This document shows positions 14,008-25,199 of a DNA stretch of 64,000 bases, piece after piece. The notes under the pieces were generated by a model that was not told the DNA's origin, ran no database searches, and worked only from the letters and a program-made list of their open reading frames with translations. Position numbers and translations under genes: made by a program. Within the stretch, counting starts at the first letter, position 1. Every line of letters begins with the position of its first letter. The DNA is taken from NCBI GenBank assembly GCA_029851415.1, contig CM056742.1, positions 16,533,736 to 16,597,735 of the forward strand, read 5' to 3'. This DNA is from Eretmocerus hayati. Lineage: Eukaryota; Arthropoda; Insecta; Hymenoptera; Aphelinidae.

Positions 14008-16875
14008 TCAAATTTTTTCTTGTTTCACTTTGATTTGACCCTGTAGGCGTTCCATTTCCACTAAATTAATCTTCCTTTCTACTTCTGCACACTTCGTTTT
14101 CAACGTTTCGAGCTTCAATTCTAATTGCTTTGCATTAGCCTTGCCTTCTGAAGTCTTCATTTCTGCTCTGACTGCTTTCATTTCAGCCATCAAATTTTTT
14201 TTCTCATTCTGTAATGCAGATTTTCTCTCCTTGCATGATCTATTAATGTTAGATTCTTTCTCCCTTATCAATTTGTTTTTCTCTCGCTTTTCTTTGTTCA
14301 TCTGAATCTGTTCTTCTCTCAATTTTTTTTCTTTCTCTCTAGTTTCAGCAATTTTCATCAATTCTCTACAGAAGTGAGCTGGTGGACAATTTTCAGCCTT
14401 AGAACCAGTTTTTTTCTTTAAAACTTTTTCAGGAATTTTGAAAATCTCCTGAAAAGCATTTTCTTTGACCACAGGATCAGTACGGCTATTTTCATCAGGT
14501 GTAATATCCTTGAGTGGCGGATAGTCAGGCATTCCATCGGGGCTATCATTGGATGATGCAGGGCTTAATTTTGTTGACAAATCCAAGACTTCTATTTCAT
14601 CATCAGAATGAATATTTACACTTGATTGAGCAACGACCAATGTATCACTCAAAGTTTGATTAGAGGGTGGATTCACTTCATGACTTTTATCCTCTGATCC
14701 AGGTGCAATCTCATGGTTGCGTACCGCAGTCTCTTGAGTGTCACTGAGAATTTGTGCAGAAGAATGAATAATTTCAGTGTCTTTCTGGGTAGGAGTATTT
14801 GTAACTGGATCAGCAGATGGAATCACAGATTCAACATACTGGATAAATTTGTCATCTGGGTGGAGTCTAGGTTCTTCACCCTCATTTTCAATATCCTTAA
14901 AATCAATCATCACAGTATCTTCTTCTTCAGGTACAGAAAGAAACACAATTTCAGACTGGGCTAATCCATTTGTGAATTCTACTTGAGTACTTATAATTGA
15001 ACTGCTTTTATCACAGAGCTCAATGCCACTATCATCATTCCCCTCTAGCGGGTGAGAAAAGTTTGTGGATTGTGAGTCAGAGCTTTCCCTACAATCCATT
15101 TGGAAAGACTGTTCCTCAGTCAATATATCATAATCTAATTGCTCAACTTCAATCAGTGAACCATCACAACCAGGTTCAACAGAAGGTTGGATCAGTTCTG
15201 ATGGATAGGATTCATGGGAAGCAGCATCACCATTGAGATCTCCAGAGTAATCACACATATTTTTTATTTTGCTCCAGCATTTGTGAGTGTACAGCAACTC
15301 TGAATCACCAGTCCAAGCATTTTGAGATCCATTTTCTAAAAATGAATTAAGAACATCTGGTTCGAGCACTTGGTTCTCAAAGAATTTCAGAAACTGCTCG
15401 ACAAAATTTTGTGACTTATCAGAGATCACAACTGAAGCATTAGTACCAAAATCTTCATGACTGGCTTCAGGTACTTCTGATGCATTCTCAGCAGACAAAC
15501 ACCTATCCTTTTTCTTCAGTTTATTCAATACATTATAGTTGACAGCCTCTTCATCGAATGGATGGAGTCCTGCAGCTCTAAATCCATTCACTATAATCTT
15601 CTTGAATTCTTCTTTGTTAGATTCCAATACTTTTGCAAGTACAGTGGCAACCATGTACTTTTTGAAATCTGTTTGTGGGTTATCAACTCTGAATTGCACT
15701 AGAGCAGACTTGTACAACTGTTTGAGTGGGCGGAAGAATGCAATATCGAGTGGTTGAAGTATGTGGGTACTGTTTGGATACAATGTGATTAATTCAATTC
15801 CCACATCATCACAAAACTTGAGAGTTTCATAAGCTATGTGTGATGAGTGGTTGTCTACGTAAAGCACAACAGGCAGTTCAATGTTTTGTTCCTTTAGCCA
15901 CTTGTAGAAAACATTCACAATGTAGGCATGAAAACTCTCAGCGGTCATCCAACCACCCTCTGATATACCTACACCCCAGTCAAGAGGAATCCATCTCAGA
16001 ACCTCTTTCTTGGGAATAGTTTTCAATTCAAATAATACTAATGGTGGAGGAAGTTCTCCACTAGCACTAGCTATGAATAAAACAGTGACGCATGTTTTTT
16101 CACCACCTGGTACAATAGTATATACAGCCTTACTACCTTTCTGTGCTATTACATGCTCTGCTTTTGGAACCAAGACGAATGATGATTCATCCAAATTGAA
16201 TTTTCTTTGAGCTGGAATGCTCAGAAGTTTTTTCTCCATTAAATACCCTCGAACCTTGGCAAACCACTCTCTCAGATCTTTCTCAGATACTGAAGCTCTC
16301 GATACTGACAAATTTTGAGCAATTCTTGAACAGAGATTGGGGTGCCTCTTCATGAATGCACTGTACCATACCTTGCCTGGACGACCATCCTTGAAAGGAG
16401 TATTTTTTCTTGTATCATTGACTAATTTTTGGATGCAGTCTAGTAACCTTTCTTTGGTTACCGGAAAACCCCTATGCTGGCATTTTAGTAACCAATTCAC
16501 GACATCATCTTCTTCTTGAGAACTTAGTACTGTTTGGGGCCCTTTTTTACAGTTTAGAGGATGTATACCTTTCATTTTAGCATAGAGCGTACTTTTTGGG
16601 ATATTAAATCTGAGCTGAGCATCTCTCAACGACAGACCATCCTTACACATAGCATTGAGTGCTTCTTGTACTTGATCTGATGTGTATGCATGAGTGGGCT
16701 TCTTCTTTGATTTCTTAACTTGTTTTGGCATCTCATTTTTATTATGAAATGGGTGCTGACCAGTATGCTTTGCACTCTTGCGCTTTGAATTCACTGAATT
16801 GTTTTTAGTCTTACTAATTTTTGCCATCTTGTGAGTAAATTTGATACAACTCCTGAAAATATGCATAACTATCAT
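14008..16875 (-). CDS. Tigger/pogo-family transposase with long C-terminal extension
   Basis: The product should bind the element ends and cut and paste the transposon in the nucleus. In the 955-residue frame, residues about 60-105 form a Psq-type helix-turn-helix (SLRDAQLRFNIPKSTLYAK). Residues about 110-185 form a CENP-B-type DNA-binding domain. A DDE endonuclease core follows, with D229 (NLDESS), D341 (YVDNHSSH) and D377 (LQPLD), a DD35D-like spacing. After the catalytic core (to about residue 450) comes a long acidic, Ser-rich tail, a VLDLSTK motif at 763-769, and a Lys/Glu-rich predicted coiled coil at about 840-955. Known Tigger transposases are usually near 500-650 residues, so this is long. 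The true start is probably Met17 (position 16827), because the sequence just upstream resembles a splice acceptor. There are no internal stops. A domesticated gene is unlikely given the intact terminal repeats. Confidence 0.9.
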   Translation of the reverse strand: MIVMHIFRSCIKFTHKMAKISKTKNNSVNSKRKSAKHTGQHPFHNKNEMPKQVKKSKKKPTHAYTSDQVQEALNAMCKDGLSLRDAQLRFNIPKSTLYAKMKGIHPLNCKKGPQTVLSSQEEDDVVNWLLKCQHRGFPVTKERLLDCIQKLVNDTRKNTPFKDGRPGKVWYSAFMKRHPNLCSRIAQNLSVSRASVSEKDLREWFAKVRGYLMEKKLLSIPAQRKFNLDESSFVLVPKAEHVIAQKGSKAVYTIVPGGEKTCVTVLFIASASGELPPPLVLFELKTIPKKEVLRWIPLDWGVGISEGGWMTAESFHAYIVNVFYKWLKEQNIELPVVLYVDNHSSHIAYETLKFCDDVGIELITLYPNSTHILQPLDIAFFRPLKQLYKSALVQFRVDNPQTDFKKYMVATVLAKVLESNKEEFKKIIVNGFRAAGLHPFDEEAVNYNVLNKLKKKDRCLSAENASEVPEASHEDFGTNASVVISDKSQNFVEQFLKFFENQVLEPDVLNSFLENGSQNAWTGDSELLYTHKCWSKIKNMCDYSGDLNGDAASHESYPSELIQPSVEPGCDGSLIEVEQLDYDILTEEQSFQMDCRESSDSQSTNFSHPLEGNDDSGIELCDKSSSIISTQVEFTNGLAQSEIVFLSVPEEEDTVMIDFKDIENEGEEPRLHPDDKFIQYVESVIPSADPVTNTPTQKDTEIIHSSAQILSDTQETAVRNHEIAPGSEDKSHEVNPPSNQTLSDTLVVAQSSVNIHSDDEIEVLDLSTKLSPASSNDSPDGMPDYPPLKDITPDENSRTDPVVKENAFQEIFKIPEKVLKKKTGSKAENCPPAHFCRELMKIAETREKEKKLREEQIQMNKEKREKNKLIREKESNINRSCKERKSALQNEKKNLMAEMKAVRAEMKTSEGKANAKQLELKLETLKTKCAEVERKINLVEMERLQGQIKVKQEKI

Positions 16876-17631
16876 TTACTCTGAATAAATAGTGAAAAGC
16901 AACAGACATTCTCATAAGAATAAAATACTCACTTGATTCTTATTTTGCTCAAGGAGCATGAGGCATTTTAAGGTTATGGTGTATTGTGCAACAAAATTCA
17001 GCTTAATTATAAGACCATCACTCCACAAATCACTCCTGAATTGCGTTTTCAGTGATACTAACACATTGCAGCAACTCAGATACTAATAATTATTGGTAAT
17101 ATTATACAATTAGTCCTAATAAAGCAATCAGCCCTGACTCGGCGTCAGTTTGTCCAGGTACAGAAAACACGGTGTGGGACAGGCTTCTTATGCTGGACAC
17201 TCGTCCAGATATAGAAGCCCCGTTCACACACGGTAGGTATAACTGGACGCGCGAATTTTCGAAAATAAATTAGTTTGAAAGTCGGATTCTTACTGAAAAT
17301 AGTAGTTCAAACTCTGCTCTAGTCAGAGAAACCCCAATATGAAAGATGAAATGTGATTAATTTGTTATTACGAGACACTCGAGAATGGGTGCGAACCTCC
17401 CGGGACACTCGCGAAGCCCGCTCGACATCATCCGCAGACCGCTCTCAGTCGTGTCATTTTGATGAGCGTTTTATTTAATAATTATGGCTGTATTATTGAG
17501 ATGAGCTATGAATAATGATAGCTAAGCGTTTGAAAATTCCAGTAGAAAAGTTTGTATTAAGAAAAATGCATCGACTAATGGAGAGTTGCGTCATCTTTCA
17601 TTTGTCCAGGTATACCTTCCAAATCTCACAG

Positions 17632-17658
17632 TGTCCAGGTACTGGTGCTTTTACCTTA
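17632..17658 (-). repeat. Right terminal inverted repeat of the Tigger-like element
   Basis: Exact inverted match to 13267-13293. Additional TGTCCAGGT copies lie just inside at 17151-17159 and 17603-17611, with a weaker copy near 17201, mirroring the left side. Confidence 0.93.
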
Positions 17659-17920
17659 TGAGTTAGATCAGACAACCGTCACTTGTGTGAGAAAATGTGT
17701 AATGGCACAAGTAGCAAATTTACTGCTATAGAATTGCTGCACAGAAGACTTTTTAATATTGTGCGGGATAAGATGAAAGATTTCACCAGAACAATATAAT
17801 ACTTCATCAATCATATAATATTACTTTAGCATAGACACGAGTCCATGAAAATTGTTCCGAGCTATTGTTCGTCAAACGGTGGGGATAAATTTGACTCTCT
17901 AACCGTGCTCAAATTTGCAA

Positions 17921-17929
17921 CCGTGTTCA
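17921..17929 (+). repeat. Left 9-bp target-site duplication (CCGTGTTCA)
   Basis: Direct copy of 26748-26756, immediately outside the 84-bp terminal inverted repeats of the giant element. Nine base pairs is the usual duplication length for Mutator-like transposition. Confidence 0.75.
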
Positions 17930-18011
17930 ATGAAGCTCAAGTTAGCCGACGGACTTAGCCGCAGATAGCCGGCGACCTGGGGCAAAATGATACACCATGA
18001 AATTTCGTTTC

Positions 18012-21000
18012 CCTGGGAGTGTCCTCTCTCGAGAGTGGAGTCAAATGAGAGGTTATGATTCAGACTACCTATACTGTGAGTGTGATCGAGCAACATTAGG
18101 GCTAACATGGTAACCTAACCTCAAAACCACCGCCGAAGTCGGATTTCGCTAATGGAACGCCCGATATCTCGTCTTCCTGGGAGTGTCCTCTCTTGAGAGT
18201 GGAGTCAAATGAAAGGTTATGATTCAGACTACCTATACTGTGAGTGTCATCGACCAACATTAGGGCTAACATGGTAACATAACCTCAAAACCACGGCAAA
18301 AGTCGGATTTCGCTCATCAAAAGCCCGATATCTCGTCTTCCTGGGAGTGTCCTCTCTCGAGAGTAGAGTCAAATGAAAGGTTATGATTCAGACTACCTAT
18401 ACTGTGAGTGTGATCGACCAACATTAGGGCCAACATGGTAACCTAACCTCAAAACCACGGTGGAAGTCGGATTTCGCTAGTCGAAAGCCCGATATCTCGT
18501 CCTCCTGTGAGTGTCCTCTCTCGAGAGTAGAGTCAAATGAGAGGTTATGGTCCAGACTACGTATACCGTGAGTGTGATCGACCTACATTAGGGCTAACAT
18601 GGTAACCTAACCTCAAAACCACCGTGGAAGTCGGATTTCGCTCATGTAAAGCCCGATATTTCGTCTTCCTGGGGGTGTCCTCTCTTGAGAGTGGAGTCAA
18701 ATGGAAGGTTATAATTCAGACTACCTATACTGTGAGTGTCATCGACCAACATTAGGGCTAACATGGTAACCTAACCTCAAAACCACGGCAAAAGTCGGAT
18801 TTCGCTTATGGAAAGCCCGATATCTCGTCTTCCTGGGAGTGTCCTCTCTTGAGAGAGGAGTCAAATGAAAGGTTATGATTCAGACTACCTATGCTGTGAG
18901 TGTTATCGACCAACATTAGGGCTAACATGGTAACCTAACCTCAAAACCACGACGGAAGTCGGATTTCGCTCATGGGAAGCCCGATATTTCGTCTTTCTGG
19001 GAGTGTCCTCTCTTGAGAGTGGAGTCAAATGAAAGGTTATGATTCAGACTACCTATACTGTGAGTGTTATCGACCAACATTAGGGCTAACATGGTAACCT
19101 AACCTCAAAACCACGGCAAATTCGGATTTCGCTCATCAAAAGCCCGATATCTCGTCTTCCTGGGGGTGTCCTCTCTTGAGAGTGGAGTCAAATGGAAGGT
19201 TATAATTCAGACTACCTATATTGTGAGTGTCATCGACCAACATTAGGGCTAACATGGTAACCTAACCTCAAAACCACGGCAAAAGTCGGATTTCGCTTAT
19301 GGAAAGCCCGATATCTCGTCTTCCTGGGAGTGTCCTCTCTTGAGAGTGGAGTCAAATGGAAGGTTATAATTCAGACTACCTATACTGTGAGTGTCATCGA
19401 CCAACATTAGGGCTAACATGGTAACCTAACCTCAAAACCACGGCAAAAGTCGGATTTCGCTTATGGAAAGCCCGATATCTCGACTTCCTGGGAGTGTCCT
19501 CTCTTGAGAGAGGAGTCAAATGAAAGGTTATGATTCAGACTACCTATACTGTGAGTGTTATCGACCAACATTAGGGCTAACATGGTAACCTAACCTCAAA
19601 ACCACGGCAAATTCGGATTTCGCTCATCAAAAGCCCGATATCTCGTCTTCCTGTGAGTGTCCTCTCTCGAGAGTGGAGTCAAATGAGAGGTTATGGTCCA
19701 GACTACGTATACCGTGAGGGTGGTCGACCTCCATTAGGGCTAACATGGTAACCTAACCTCAAAACCATCGTGGAAGTCGGATTTCGCTAGTCGAAAGCCC
19801 GATATCTCGTCTTCCTGTGAGTGTCCTCTCTCGAGAGTGGAGTCAAATGAAAGGTTATGATTCAGACTACGTATACCGTGAGTGCGATCGACCAACATTA
19901 GGGCTAACATGGTAACCTAACCTCAATACCACGACAGAAGTCAGATTTCGCTCATGTAAAGCCCGATATTTCGTCTTCCTGGGGGTGTCCTCTCTTGAGA
20001 GTGGAGTCAAATGGAAGGTTATAATTCAGACTACCTATATTGTGAGTGTCATCGACCAACATTAGGGCTAACATGGTAACCTAACCTCAAAACCACGGCA
20101 AAAGTCGGATTTCGCTTATGGAAAGCCCGATATCTCGTCTTCCTGGGAGTGTCCTCTCTTGAGAGTGGAGTCAAATGGAAGGTTATAATTCAGACTACCT
20201 ATACTGTGAGTGTCATCGACCAACATTAGGGCTAACATGGTAACCTAACCTCAAAACCACGGCAAAAGTCGGATTTCGCTTATGGAAAGCCCGATATCTC
20301 GACTTCCTGGAAGTGTCCTCTCTTGAGAGAGGAGTCAAATGAAAGGTTATGATTCAGACTACCTATACTGTGAGTGTTATCGACCAACATTAGGGCTAAC
20401 ATGGTAACCTAACCTCAAAACCACGGCAAATTCGGATTTCGCTCATCAAAAGCCCGATATCTCGTCTTCCTGTGAGTGTCCTCTCTCGAGAGTGGAGTCA
20501 AATGAGAGGTTATGGTCCAGACTACGTATACCGTGAGGGTGGTCGACCTCCATTAGGGCTAACATGGTAACCTAACCTCAAAACCATCGTGGAAGTCGGA
20601 ATTCGCTAGTCGAAAGCCCGATATCTCGTCTTCCTGTGAGTGTCCTCTCTCGAGAGTGGAGTCAAATGAGAGGTTATGGTCCAGACTACGTATACCGTGA
20701 GTGTGATCGACCTACATTAGGGCTAACATGCTAACCTAACCTCAAAAGCACGGTGGAAGTCGGATTTCGCTAGTCGAAAGCCCGATATCTCGTCTTCCTG
20801 TGAGTGTCCTCTCTCGAGAGTAGAGTCAAATGACAGGTTATGGTCCAGACTACGTATACCGTGAGTGTGATCGACCTACATTAGGGCTAACATGGTAACC
20901 TAACCTCAAAACCACCGTGGAAGTCGGATTTCGCTAGTCGAAAGCCCGATATCTCGTCTTCCTGTGAGTGTACTCTCTCGAGAGTGGAGTCAAATGAGAG

Positions 21001-22606
21001 GTTATGGTCCAGACTACGTATACCGTGAGTGCGATCGACCAACATTAGGGCTAACATGGTAACCTAACCTCAATACCACGACAGAAGTCAGATTTCGCTC
21101 ATGGAACGCCCGATATCTCGTCTTTCTGGGAGTGTCCTCTCTCGAGAGTGGAGTCAAATGAATGGTTATGAGTCAGACTACCTATACTGTGAGTGTGATC
21201 GACCAACATTAGGGCCAACATGGTAACCTAACCTCAAAACCACGGTGGAAGTCGGATTTCGCTAGTCGAAAGCCCGATATCTCGTCTTCCTGTGAGTGTC
21301 CTCTCTCGAGAGTAGAGTCAAATGACAGGTTATGGTCCAGACTACGTATACCGTGAGTGTGATCGACCTACATTAGGGCTAACATGGTAACCTAACCTCA
21401 AAACCACCGTGGAAGTCGGATTTCGCTAGTCGAAAGCCCGATATCTCGTCTTCCTGTGAGTGTACTCTCTCGAGAGTAGAGTCAAATGAGAGGTTATGGT
21501 CCAGACTACGTATACCGTGAGTGCGATCGACCAACATTAGGGCTAACATGGTAACCTAACCTCAATACCACGACAGAAGTCAGATTTCGCTCATGTAAAG
21601 CCCGATATTTCGTCTTCCTGGGGGTGTCCTCTCTTGAGAGTGGAGTCAAATGAAAGGTTATCATTCAGACTACTTATACTGTGAGTGTCATCGACCAACA
21701 TTAGGGCTAACATGGTAACCTAACCTCAAAACCACGGCAAAAGTCGGATTTCGCTTATGGAAAGCCCGATATCTCGTCTTCCTGGGAGTGTCCTCTCTTG
21801 AGAGTGGAGTCAAATGGAAGGTTATAATTCAGACTACCTATACTGTGAGTGTCATCGACCAACATTAGGGCTAACATGGTAACCTAACCTCAAAACCACG
21901 GCAAAAGTCGGATTTCGCTTATGGAAAGCCCGATATCTCGACTTCCTGGGAGTGTCCTCTCTTGAGAGTGGAGTCAAATGAAAGGTTATCATTCAGACTA
22001 CTTATACTGTGAGTGTCATCGACCAACATTAGGGCTAACATGGTAACCTAACCTCAAAACCACGGCAAAAGTCGGATTTCGCTTATGGAAAGCCCGATAT
22101 CTCGTCTGCCTGGGAGTGTCCTCTCTTGAGAGAGGAGTCAAATGAAAGGTTATGATTCAGACTACCTATACTGTGAGTGTTATCGACCAACATTAGGGCT
22201 AACATGGTAACCTAACCTCAAAACCACGTCAAAAGTCGGATTTCGCACATCAAAAGCCCGATATCTCGTCTTCCTGTTAGTGTCCTCTCTCGAGAGTGGA
22301 GTCAAATGAGAGGTTATGGTCCAGACTACGTATACCGTGAGGGTGATCGACCTACATTAGGGCTAACATGGTAACCTAACCTCAAAACCACGGCGGAAGT
22401 CGGATTTCGCTCGTGGAAAGCCCGATATCTCGTCTTCCTGGGGGTGTCCTCTCTTGAGAGTGGAGTCAAATGAAAGGTCATGATCCAGACTACCTATACT
22501 GTGAGTGTGATCGACCAAGATTAGGGATAACATGGTAACCTAACCTCAAAACCACGACGGAAGTCAGATTTCGCTCATGAAACTCCCGATATCTTGTCTT
22601 CCTGTG
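18012..22606 (+). repeat. 164-bp tandem array, left arm, about 28 copies
   Basis: The landmark CCTGGGAGTGTCC (or CCTGTGAGTGTCC) recurs at 18012, 18176, 18340, 18504 and so on to 22601, a constant 164-bp spacing. Each monomer contains a CTCTCGAGAG palindrome (often CTCTTGAGAG), the segment CATTAGGGCTAACATGG, AACCTAACCTCAAAACC and CCCGATATCTCG. Several monomer subtypes are interspersed. One variant (CGTGAGGGTGGTCGACC) recurs about 820 bp apart (19712 and 20531), indicating a five-monomer higher-order unit. No protein-coding frame persists across monomers. The array forms the left arm of the giant foldback element. Confidence 0.95.
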
Positions 22607-22990
22607 AGCCCCGGGGATAGGCGCGACAACTATGCGCTTGTCAAGACTATATCCTAATATGCACTTAGTACATATGTGAGCATCAGATTAGCAGAATATA
22701 CAAAGTTAACTACTTGAGCCAAATAATGCCCACGAGATCGTGTGAATTTTTCATCATTCTCGAAGGCCGTTCAGCCTCTCGAACTTCGTTCATCTTTGGT
22801 CTCAGGATATAGAGTCTGGAAGGATCTTCTCCATGTCATAATTCGGCACAAGCGTCGGACGCAGAATCTCAAGGAAAGATGCCGCGAATAGGTTTACATG
22901 TGTATTGATCGGACTTCAGCTCGTCACATGGAAATTGGGAGTTGCGATGAATGATAATGATCTTTTATTGGTTTTTGTTGAGCCAAAAAT
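22607..22990. other. Single-copy spacer between the two left-arm arrays
   Basis: About 380 bp with no tandem structure, beginning GCCCCGGGGATAGGCGCGAC. The right arm has no equivalent: there the 77-bp and 164-bp arrays are separated by only about 30-40 bp (about 25165-25200). It may be a remnant of internal element sequence or a later insertion. No coding frame is recognised. Confidence 0.6.
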
Positions 22991-23490
22991 TCTGTCGGGG
23001 GAACAATCCACGCCACAACCTAGGAAGGCAAACTAACTCGCAAGTGCCCGGTGCTCGGAACGAGAATTTTTTGGGGGAGAAATCAACTCCAAAACCCAGG
23101 AAGGCAAACTAACCCGCAAGTGCCCGAATGCTCGGACCGAAATATTTTCGGGGGAGAAATCAACCCCAAAACCCAGGAAGGAAAACTAACCCGCAAGTGC
23201 CCGGATGCTCGAACTGAAATTCTCATGGGGGAGAAATTAACCCCAGAACCTAGGAAGGCAAATTAATCCCCAAGTGCCCGGATGCTCGGACCGAAATTCG
23301 TTTGGGGGAGAAATCAACCCCAAAATCCAGGATGGCAAACTAACCCGCAAGTGCCCGGATGCTAGAACCGAAATTCTCATGGGGGAGAAATTAACCCCAG
23401 AACCCAAAAAGGCAAAGTAAGTGCCCGGATGCTCGGACTGAAAATCTTGTGGGGGTGGAATCATTCCCAGAACCCGAGAAAGCAACCACA
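22991..23490 (+). repeat. 77-bp tandem array, left copy, about 6 monomers
   Basis: The landmark CAAGTGCCCGG recurs at 23041, 23117, 23194, 23271, 23348 and about 23418, a period of 76-77 bp. Monomers contain GGAAGGCAAACTAACCCG, ATGCTCGGACCGAAATT and GGGGGAGAAATCAACCCC. The period is not a multiple of three, so the open frames crossing it differ from monomer to monomer and are not proteins. It is inverted relative to the array at 23995-25165. Confidence 0.92.
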
Positions 23491-23995
23491 CGCGCCTGCT
23501 GGAAATAATTCCGTGGTTAATCGCAAGGACCCCTGGGGCTTGATCCTGGGGAAAATTCCGATCTTAATATTCTGCCAAATTGGGCATCAAAGACGTGCTG
23601 CATACAAATTTCGACCATTATCTTTCCAGTCCATGAGGTGGGTGACGAGTCGGAAAACGAGTTCTCTCTATTTTGCTCTCTAGGAGCTTCGAGTGGAATT
23701 TCGCTCGGATACTTTTAGAGAGCAAATATCAAGAAAGCATACAAACCCCAAAATACCTGGATGCTCGGTTCAAAAAATTTCTCGTGCGAAGAATCATTCC
23801 CCAAACCTTTGGTCCGAGCATCCAGGTATTTGCGGGTTTCGTTGCAATCGTGGGTTTTGGAAATTATTCCCTTCACGAGAAAATCTCTGCTCCAAGCATC
23901 CAGGTATTTACAGGTTTGACTGCCTTCCAAATTGTTAGGAATGATTTTTCAACGACTGATTTTTGTCGAAACATCCAGGCATGGGCGGGTTAACT
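23490..23995. other. Core of the giant foldback element
   Basis: Spacer between the inverted 77-bp arrays. The part at about 23500-23640 (ATTCCGTGG, GGGCATCAAAGACGTG, GCATACAAATTTCGACC) resembles the short palindrome at 54450-54705. The part at about 23740-23925 is a small repeat cluster around CATCCAGGTATTT and its inverse. No coding frame is recognised. Confidence 0.7.
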
Positions 23996-25165
23996 TGCCT
24001 TCCTAGGTTCTGGGGTTGATTCCTCCCTCAAAAAATTTGGGTCCGAGCATCCGGTCACTTACTTTGCCTTTTTGGGTTCTGGGGTTAATTTCTCCCCCAT
24101 GAGAATTTCGGTTCGAGCATCCGGGCACTTGCGGGTTAGTTTGCCTTCCTGGGTTTTGGGGTTGATATCTCCCCCGGAAAGATTTTGGTCCGAGCATCCG
24201 GGCTCTTGTGGGTTAGTTTGCCTTCTTGGGTTTTGGGGTTGATTCCTCCCCCAAAAGAATTTCGGTCCGAGCAACCGGGCACTTGGGGAATAGTTTGCTT
24301 TCCTGGGATTTGGGGTTGATTTCTTCTCCAAACGAATTTCGGTCCGAGCATCCGGGCACTTGGGGATTAATTGGCCTTCCTAGGTTCTGGGGTTAATTTA
24401 TCCCCCATGAGAATTTCGGTTCGAGCATCCGGGCACTTGCGGGTTAGTTTTCCTTCCTGGGTTTTGGGGTTGATTTCCCCCCGAAGAGATTTCGGTCCGA
24501 GCATCCAGGCTCTTGTGGGTTAGTTTGGCTTCTTGGGTTTTGGGGTTGATTCCTCCCCCAAAAGAATTTCGTTCCGAGCATCCGGGCACTTGGGGATTAG
24601 TTTGCCTTCCTGGGATTTGGGGTTGATTCCTTCTCCAAACGAATTTCGGTCCGAGCACCCGGGCACTTGGGGATTAATTAGCCTTCCTAGGTTCTGGGGT
24701 TAATTTATCCCCCATGAGAATTTCGGTTCGAGCATCCGGGCACTTGCGGGTTAGTTTTCCTTCCTGGGTTTTGGGGTTGATTTCCCCCCGAAGAGATTTC
24801 GTTCCGAGCATCCAGGCTCTTGTGGGTTAGTTTGGCTTCTTGGGTTTTGGGGTTGATTCCTCCCCCAAAAGAATTTCGGTACGAGCATCCGGGCACTTGG
24901 GGATTAGTTTGCCTTCCTGGGATTTGGGGTTGATTCCTTCTCCAAACGAATTTCGGTCCGAGCACCCGGGCACTTGGGGATTAATTTGCCTTCCTAGGTT
25001 TTGGGGTTGATTTCTCCCCCAAAAAAATGTCGGTCCGAGCATCCGGGCACTTGCGGGTTAGTTTGCCTTCCTAGGTTTCGGGGTGATGACTGTTCCCCAG
25101 ACAGAATCATTTGCCAGAGCACCTTGGCATTTGCGGGTTAATTTGCCTTCCCAGGTTTCGTCGTG
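23995..25165 (-). repeat. 77-bp tandem array, right copy, about 15 monomers
   Basis: Inverted counterpart of the array at 22991-23490. GAGCATCCGGGCACTTG-type landmarks recur at about 24045, 24115, 24193, 24269, 24346, 24425, 24500, 24577, 24654, 24732, 24807, 24885, 24961, 25038 and 25115. A four-monomer block (about 307 bp) beginning near 24346 is duplicated almost exactly from 24654, showing local higher-order amplification. Confidence 0.93.
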
Positions 25166-25199
25166 AGAATCCCGCGTTGACGCAACTTGAAGATATTAT

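Larger units (their letters stand above)
13267..17658 (-). mobile_element. Tigger/pogo-like DNA transposon, apparently intact
   Basis: A 4,392-bp unit bounded by perfect 27-bp inverted repeats (13267-13293 and 17632-17658). The outermost base pair on each side is TA, so the element proper is probably 13269-17656 inserted at a TA, as expected for Tc1/mariner and pogo elements. Inside each end are further copies of the motif TGTCCAGGT, reading TGTCCAGGT on the right and ACCTGGACA on the left. A single long transposase frame occupies most of the interior on the minus strand. The identical terminal repeats and open frame argue for recent insertion. It lies about 270 bp left of the giant foldback element. 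Confidence 0.92.

Noticed and set aside
18012..22606. CENP-B box in the 164-bp monomer
   Set aside because: TTTCGC...CCCG is present, but the spacing and the essential positions do not fit the NTTCGNNNNANNCGGGN pattern on either strand.
23051..25042. Several 60-106-codon frames within the 77-bp arrays
   Set aside because: The monomer length is not a multiple of three, and frames on both strands are equally open. They are by-products of tandem repetition.
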